The notes beneath the pieces were generated by a model. The model worked only from the letters and a program-made list of their open reading frames with translations. It made no database searches and was not told where the DNA came from. From Blattabacterium cuenoti (lineage in GTDB: Bacteria > Bacteroidota > Bacteroidia > Flavobacteriales > Blattabacteriaceae), in assembly GCF_014251575.1 (NCBI RefSeq), contig NZ_CP059191.1, positions 186,001 through 250,000 on the forward strand: 64,000 nt of DNA, in the 5' to 3' direction. Positions 60,512 through 64,000 of this stretch are shown here, piece after piece (the stretch's first letter is position 1; the number at the start of each line of letters is the position of its first letter). The position numbers were made by a program, and so were the translations under genes.

Positions 60512-60934
60512 TTATAAATTGAAAGGAAAACGAATCATTATGGTCAATACAGATAAAAAAAATAAAAATAAAATAGTATTAGTAATTTGTCCTTTTTGAT
60601 ATAATTTTTTGTAGAAAAAAATGAATATGAAAAAACCAATCATCATCATGATTGGATGTTCTATAAACTTAAAACGAGTTTTTTCTTGTTTTAAAATCTG
60701 AATTATTTCATTTTTGGATAAAGAAAAAAAGTAGGAATTCATCAATAATAAACCGATAAAAACTTGAAAAAGTATAATGAGGACGGTTACATTCAATATA
60801 ATTCTAAAAAAAATCGTTCCTGCATTCATTTGGATTCCATAAAATCTGCTCCATAAAAGATAGATCATTACCATGATTAAAAAAGCAATAACTAAAAAAG
60901 CTATGTAATGATGTAATTTCAAAAAATATTTCAT
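60512..60934 (-). CDS. Four-helix integral membrane protein of unknown function
   Basis: The 140-residue protein has four clear membrane helices: about 9-27 (HYIAFLVIAFLIMVMIYLLW), 41-66, 94-110 and 119-137. It starts with LKLHHYIAF and has an internal KFIEHPIMMMIGFF; the paired His residues near helix ends are reminiscent of small Bacteroidetes membrane proteins loosely labelled cytochrome b-like, but I cannot assign heme binding or function. It lies one base upstream of murI and 7 bp after rpsT, so it is likely co-transcribed with both. Confidence 0.7.
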   Translation of the reverse strand: MKYFLKLHHYIAFLVIAFLIMVMIYLLWSRFYGIQMNAGTIFFRIILNVTVLIILFQVFIGLLLMNSYFFSLSKNEIIQILKQEKTRFKFIEHPIMMMIGFFIFIFFYKKLYQKGQITNTILFLFFLSVLTIMIRFPFNL

Positions 60935-60941
60935 TCAAAAA

Positions 60942-61181
60942 TCAATTATAGAATAATTTTCTATTTAATTTTTTTTTCAACCTAGCTGCTTTATTAACAT
61001 GTATAATATTTTTCTTAGCTAATTTATCTATCATAGAAATTACAATAGAATGTTTTTCCTTATTTTTTTCTTTTAATAATTTTTTTATGGCTGTTTTTGT
61101 ACTCTTATATGCATATTTGTTACGTAAACGTCTAGTATAGTTTTGTCTAATTCTTTTAAGAGAAGATAAATGATTTGTCAT
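60942..61181 (-). CDS. rpsT: 30S ribosomal protein S20
   Basis: S20 is a small helical protein binding 16S rRNA. The 79-residue protein starts MTNHLSSLKRIRQNYTRRLR and contains KSTKTAIKKLLKEK and the C-terminal HVNKAARLKKKLNRKLF, the typical S20 ending with basic residues. I start it at ATG 61181. A much longer open frame exists upstream but it reads straight through the tRNA-Glu gene and is not coding. The ATG lies 17 bases after the tRNA-Glu 3' end, so the two may share a transcript. Confidence 0.95.
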   Translation of the reverse strand: MTNHLSSLKRIRQNYTRRLRNKYAYKSTKTAIKKLLKEKNKEKHSIVISMIDKLAKKNIIHVNKAARLKKKLNRKLFYN

Positions 61182-61198
61182 AATTAACAAAATTATAG

Positions 61199-61270
61199 TA
61201 GCCCATAGGGGAATCGAACCCCTCTTTCCAGGATGAAAACCTGACGTCCTAACCAATAGACGAATGGGCC
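61199..61270 (-). tRNA. tRNA-Glu (anticodon UUC)
   Basis: The minus strand folds as a complete 72-base tRNA. The acceptor stem GGCCCAT/ATGGGCT has a G-U first pair; the D arm is CGTCTATTGGTTAGGACG; the anticodon stem TCAGG/CCTGG has loop TTTTCAT (anticodon TTC, glutamate); and the T arm is AGGGGTTCGATTCCCCT. The discriminator base is A and CCA is not encoded. rpsT follows on the same strand after 17 bases. Confidence 0.96.
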
Positions 61271-61330
61271 TGATCAAAAAATAAGGAACACAAATTAAAT
61301 TTTTTTTGTATTTAATACAAGTATTTTGTT

Positions 61331-61338
61331 TATATTTG
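61331..61338 (+). promoter_or_regulatory. Bacteroidetes -7 promoter element for the NlpC/P60 gene
   Basis: TATATTTG is a full TAnnTTTG match. TTTG at 61305-61308 could be the -33 element, though the 22-base spacing is a little wide. Transcription from here would give about 75 bases before the TTG at 61420, enough to include the upstream hydrophobic coding segment. Confidence 0.5.
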
Positions 61339-61419
61339 ATAAACAATTGGATTTACTTTTAAATAGTAAAAATTATCCTTATTATAAACTCTAAAATTTT
61401 TTTACTTATAGTTTATCAT

Positions 61420-61959
61420 TTGATTTCTATTTCATTATATGGAAATGGAAATATAGAACATAAAAAAAAATGTGAAAGAATTTCTTTCAGAAAAAAGAAG
61501 CAAAACAGTATTAACTGCAAAAATTCGAAAAATTATTTTCAAATCATTAATCAAAAACTTTTTTTTAAAGAAAAAACAGAGTCTATTATAGAAAAAGCTA
61601 AGAATTATATGTTTACTCCATATAGATATGGGGGAAAGACTAAAACAGGAATAGATTGTTCTGCTTTTATAAGAAATGTCTTCGCTTCTTACAAAATATC
61701 TTTACCACGTATTTCTTATTTTCAAGCCAGAAAAGGTTTTTTTATTCCTAAAAAACAAATAGAAAAAGGAGATCTATTATTTTTTGCTACAGGAACGTCT
61801 AAAAAAATAAATCATGTAGGAATGGTAATCCACGTGAGCCCCAGAAATATATTTTTCATTCATGCTTCTACATCTAATGGTGTAATTATATCTCAATTAT
61901 ATCAAAAATACTGGAATCATCGATTTATTATGGCAAGAAGAATTATTTATTATTCATGA
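61420..61959 (+). CDS. NlpC/P60 family peptidoglycan hydrolase, start uncertain
   Basis: The 179-residue frame contains an NlpC/P60 cysteine peptidase domain (about 60-175): YRYGGKTKTGIDCSAFIRNVF with the nucleophile Cys, RISYFQARKG, GDLLFFATG, and NHVGMVIH with the catalytic His. Such enzymes cut peptide stems of peptidoglycan. No ATG lies in a sensible place; TTG 61420 is the first standard start. In-frame codons upstream, open back to a stop at 61360, encode a Lys followed by a hydrophobic run (KIILIINSKIFLLIVYHLIS), which looks like a signal peptide, so initiation at a non-ATG codon further upstream is likely. It overlaps aroA by 10 bp. Confidence 0.8.
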   Translation: MISISLYGNGNIEHKKKCERISFRKKKQNSINCKNSKNYFQIINQKLFFKEKTESIIEKAKNYMFTPYRYGGKTKTGIDCSAFIRNVFASYKISLPRISYFQARKGFFIPKKQIEKGDLLFFATGTSKKINHVGMVIHVSPRNIFFIHASTSNGVIISQLYQKYWNHRFIMARRIIYYS

Positions 61960-63200
61960 TAATCAATTGAAAAACCTAAAGATTTTAAATCTTTCCAAAA
62001 GTTAGGATATGATTTTTCTACAACATTTGGATCCTCGATTTGTAAAAAAGAAGAACATAATCCAAATGGGGAAAAAGACATTGCCATTCTGTGATCCTGA
62101 TAAGTTTTTATTCTTACAAAAGAATTGATTCTCTTTCGAGAGAAATCTGTGATTTCTAAACAAGAATCTGTGATTTTCGTTATCACTCCAAATTTTAATA
62201 ATTCTTCCTTTAATGCTAAAAGCCTATCTGTCTCTTTAATTTTTAATGTCTCTAATCCTTTTAAACTACACTTAATTCCAAGTGCAGCACAAGTAACAAC
62301 AATAGTTTGTGCAATATCTGGAGTTTGATTTAAATTTAAATCAATGAATTTCTGTGAAAAAAAATTGAATTTTTTTTTCAACGTAATTTCATTTTTTTCA
62401 AAAACAGTAGATATCCCAAAAGTTTTATCATATATAGAAGCTACTTCTCTATCTCCTTGTAAACTTTCATTGTTATATGAAGATAATGTGATGTGACTTT
62501 TTTTTGAAACAGCCACCATTGAATAGTAGTAAGAAGCAGAACTCCAATCTGATTCTATATAAAAGTATTTTTTTCCTTCATATTTTTTTGGATAAATTTG
62601 GATCACTTTTTCTTTCCAAGAGGTTTTTACTCCTGCTAAAGTTAGTAAATCAAAAGTCATCTTTATATATGGAATAGATGTTATTTTTCCTTCTAGATAA
62701 ATTTCTAGTCCCGTTTTAAATTGACTAGCTATTAACATTAAAGAACTAATATACTGACTACTAATTTTTGCATCTATATCTATTTTTCCTCCTAAAATTT
62801 CCTTTCCAAAAATTTTTATTGGTGGATATCCCTTTTTTTCCAAATAATAAATTTCAGATCCTAGTTCTCTTAGAGCTTTTACAAGTACAGAAATGGGTCT
62901 TTCTTTCATTCTGTCTGATCCTGTTAAAACGACCTCTTTACCATTTTGAATAGCGAAATAAGAGGTTAGAAAACGCATAGCAGTTCCAGCATGATGAATA
63001 TCTAATATGTTAGAAGTACTATTTAAACTTTTTTTTAATATTTCTGTATCTTCACAATTTGAGAGATTATCGATTTGTATATCGTCCTTATAAATAGCCT
63101 TTAAAATTAAAAGACGATTAGACACACTTTTAGATCCAGTTATAGATATAGAACCGAATAAAGAATTTTTTTTTTTATAAATATTAATGTAAGAAGACAT
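61950..63200 (-). CDS. aroA: 3-phosphoshikimate 1-carboxyvinyltransferase (EPSP synthase)
   Basis: AroA makes EPSP from shikimate-3-phosphate and PEP, the sixth step to chorismate. The 416 residues show the N-terminal SITGSKSVSNRLLIL with substrate-binding Lys and Ser, AGTAMRFLTSYFA, SGSDRMKERPISVLV-type segment near 95-110, DWSSASYYY, LNQTPDIAQTIVV with the catalytic Asp, and LKIKETDRLLALKEEL. It follows the MazG-like gene by 3 bp on the minus strand and overlaps the convergent NlpC/P60 gene by 10 bp. It works with aroK of this window. Confidence 0.94.
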   Translation of the reverse strand: MSSYINIYKKKNSLFGSISITGSKSVSNRLLILKAIYKDDIQIDNLSNCEDTEILKKSLNSTSNILDIHHAGTAMRFLTSYFAIQNGKEVVLTGSDRMKERPISVLVKALRELGSEIYYLEKKGYPPIKIFGKEILGGKIDIDAKISSQYISSLMLIASQFKTGLEIYLEGKITSIPYIKMTFDLLTLAGVKTSWKEKVIQIYPKKYEGKKYFYIESDWSSASYYYSMVAVSKKSHITLSSYNNESLQGDREVASIYDKTFGISTVFEKNEITLKKKFNFFSQKFIDLNLNQTPDIAQTIVVTCAALGIKCSLKGLETLKIKETDRLLALKEELLKFGVITKITDSCLEITDFSRKRINSFVRIKTYQDHRMAMSFSPFGLCSSFLQIEDPNVVEKSYPNFWKDLKSLGFSIDYHE

Positions 63201-63203
63201 ATT

Positions 63204-63533
63204 TTATTTTAATTTTTCATTTTCATGATGTCTCGTATGATCTCTAATTTTTTTTTTCTTTAATTTTTTGTGAAAAGATTCTTCTAAATTAATTCCAGTT
63301 TGATTAGCTAAACAAACTAGAACAAATAAAACATCTGATAATTCTTCTCCAAGATCTTCATTTTTTTGACAATTTTTTTTTCTAGATTGCTCTCCATAGT
63401 ATCTAGCAATAATTCTAGAAACTTCACCAACTTCTTCCGATAAAAGAATAGTGTTGGTTAATACGTCGAAATAACGAACTCCATGATTCATAATCCAATT
63501 ATGAACCAATTTTTGTATATTTTTTATTTCCAA
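63204..63533 (-). CDS. MazG-like nucleotide pyrophosphohydrolase
   Basis: The 109-residue all-alpha protein shows the acidic metal motif of the MazG/iMazG group: LLSEEVGEVSRIIAR (about 31-45) and GEELSDVLFVLVCLAN (about 63-78). The family hydrolyses NTPs or dNTPs to monophosphates, often to clean damaged nucleotides. Length fits the single-domain Bacteroidetes form. It lies between the transketolase gene (4 bp) and aroA (3 bp), and the three look like one operon. Substrate is unknown. Confidence 0.85.
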   Translation of the reverse strand: MEIKNIQKLVHNWIMNHGVRYFDVLTNTILLSEEVGEVSRIIARYYGEQSRKKNCQKNEDLGEELSDVLFVLVCLANQTGINLEESFHKKLKKKKIRDHTRHHENEKLK

Positions 63534-63537
63534 AATT

Positions 63538-64000
63538 TTATTGATTTTTTTTTTTTTTCAATAAAAACTGTACATGATTGACAATAGAATCACGATCAAT
63601 ATTATATTTTTTCAAAAGTTCCATGGGTTTTCCGCTTTCTCCAAAAATATCATTAACAGCTACTAAACTTTGAGGAACAGAACATTTATGAGTGGTAAGT
63701 ATTCTTGCAACACTCTCTCCTAATCCTCCCCAATAATTGTGTTCTTCTGCAGTAACAATACATTTTGTCTTATTTACAGATTTTAAAATGGATTCTTCAT
63801 CCAACGGTTTGATTGTATGAATATTAATAACTTCACATTCTATTCCTTTTTCTTTGGACAAAATTTGAGAAGCTTCTAGAGATTCCCATACTAAATGTCC
63901 TGTGCAAACAATGGTTACATCTTTTCCTTCTGTTAAAAAAACAGCTTTTCCGATTTCAAATATTTGATCCTCATCTGTAAAATTAGCTACAGCAGGACGT
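63538..64000 (-). CDS. Transketolase, C-terminal subunit, truncated by window edge
   Basis: The frame is open to the right edge, so the N-terminal part is missing. The visible 154 codons begin RPAVANFTDEDQIFEIGKAV and include VTIVCTGHLVWESLEAS, EVINIHTIKPLDEESIL, TAEEHNYWGGLGESVARIL and NDIFGESGKPMELLKKY, the C-terminal half of a split transketolase as found in Bacteroidetes. Transketolase supplies erythrose-4-phosphate for aromatic amino acids and ribose-5-phosphate for histidine and nucleotides. A run of 14 A's occurs a few codons before its stop. The partner subunit should lie upstream outside the window. Confidence 0.9.
   Translation of the reverse strand, partial: RPAVANFTDEDQIFEIGKAVFLTEGKDVTIVCTGHLVWESLEASQILSKEKGIECEVINIHTIKPLDEESILKSVNKTKCIVTAEEHNYWGGLGESVARILTTHKCSVPQSLVAVNDIFGESGKPMELLKKYNIDRDSIVNHVQFLLKKKKNQ

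Noticed and set aside
60942..61346. A 134-codon open frame containing rpsT with a 55-codon N-terminal extension
   Set aside because: The extension reads through the tRNA-Glu gene and has no S20 similarity; the conserved protein begins at ATG 61181.
1..64000. CRISPR arrays, insertion sequences, prophage, toxin-antitoxin or defence genes
   Set aside because: None seen. The only tandem repeat is the 17-bp trpC-trpF unit, and every sizeable frame is assigned to a housekeeping or small unknown gene.
1..64000. rRNA operon, replication origin or 4.5S/tmRNA/RNase P RNA
   Set aside because: No conserved sequence blocks of these were recognised in the spacers; the only RNA-like spacer is the trp leader, which lacks 4.5S hallmarks.

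Overview
This window is a strongly AT-rich, gene-dense chromosome segment from a member of the Flavobacteriia (Bacteroidetes). The best fit is an obligate insect endosymbiont of the Blattabacterium type (cockroach symbiont). The evidence is: very A/T-biased codons and long A/T homopolymers; genes packed end to end with overlaps of 4-20 bp; no insertion sequences, prophage, CRISPR or transposase remnants; Bacteroidetes-type gene forms (fused CcoN-CcoO, fused E1 alpha-beta, split transketolase, HisIE, Porin_10-type porin); Bacteroidetes -7 promoter elements (TAnnTTTG) before several genes; and complete amino-acid pathways alongside a trimmed gene set. The genus is inferred from content; no database search was possible.

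Layout. 1-3273 (minus): dapD, tsaC, cca and a DHH phosphoesterase running off the left edge. 3348-4304 (plus): ruvX, def. 4299-10606 (minus): glpD-glpK-glpF followed directly by thrS-infC-rpmI-rplT. 10726-17454 (minus): ffh, argS, ilvE and a fused 2-oxoacid dehydrogenase E1. 17554-19388 (plus): ndk, lemA, a TPM-domain gene. 19407-27350: valS, folA, a bifunctional nuclease, an unrecognised lipoprotein, pdhB, metF, serS. 27425-29695 (plus): rsmA-folD-queE. 29702-36873 (minus): complete histidine operon hisG-D-C-B-H-A-F-IE. 37025-41542: xth, tRNA-Lys, aroK-tilS, serC and a YggS-family gene. 41532-47931 (minus): complete tryptophan operon trpE-G-D-C-F-B-A, preceded by a structured leader RNA. 48100-59714 (plus): outer-membrane porin, glucosaminidase, gcvH, the cbb3 oxidase cluster (ccoI, ccoS, ccoNO, ccoQ, ccoP, ccoH) and maeB. 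59701-64000: murI, a membrane protein, rpsT, tRNA-Glu, an NlpC/P60 gene, aroA, a MazG-like gene and the C-terminal transketolase subunit cut by the right edge.

How it works together. Glycerol enters by GlpF and is burned through GlpK/GlpD. Malic enzyme and the 2-oxoacid dehydrogenases handle central carbon, and a high-affinity cbb3 oxidase takes the electrons, which fits life in a host cell with little oxygen. aroK, aroA and transketolase feed chorismate to the trp operon. his, trp, dapD, serC and ilvE show that amino-acid provisioning is retained.

Most noteworthy observations. (1) Terminator-like hairpins lie between promoter and first gene of both the his and trp operons, suggesting attenuation has survived genome reduction. 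(2) A 17-bp unit repeated three times at the trpC-trpF junction builds a chain of ATGA-overlapping micro-ORFs. (3) infC very probably starts at AUU. (4) ThrRS has lost its TGS and editing domains. (5) Several proteins lack expected parts or residues (CcoI N-terminus, a RuvX acid, no ccoG in the cco cluster). (6) There is an unrecognised lipoprotein with a Pro/Ser/Thr-rich linker and a long coiled coil.
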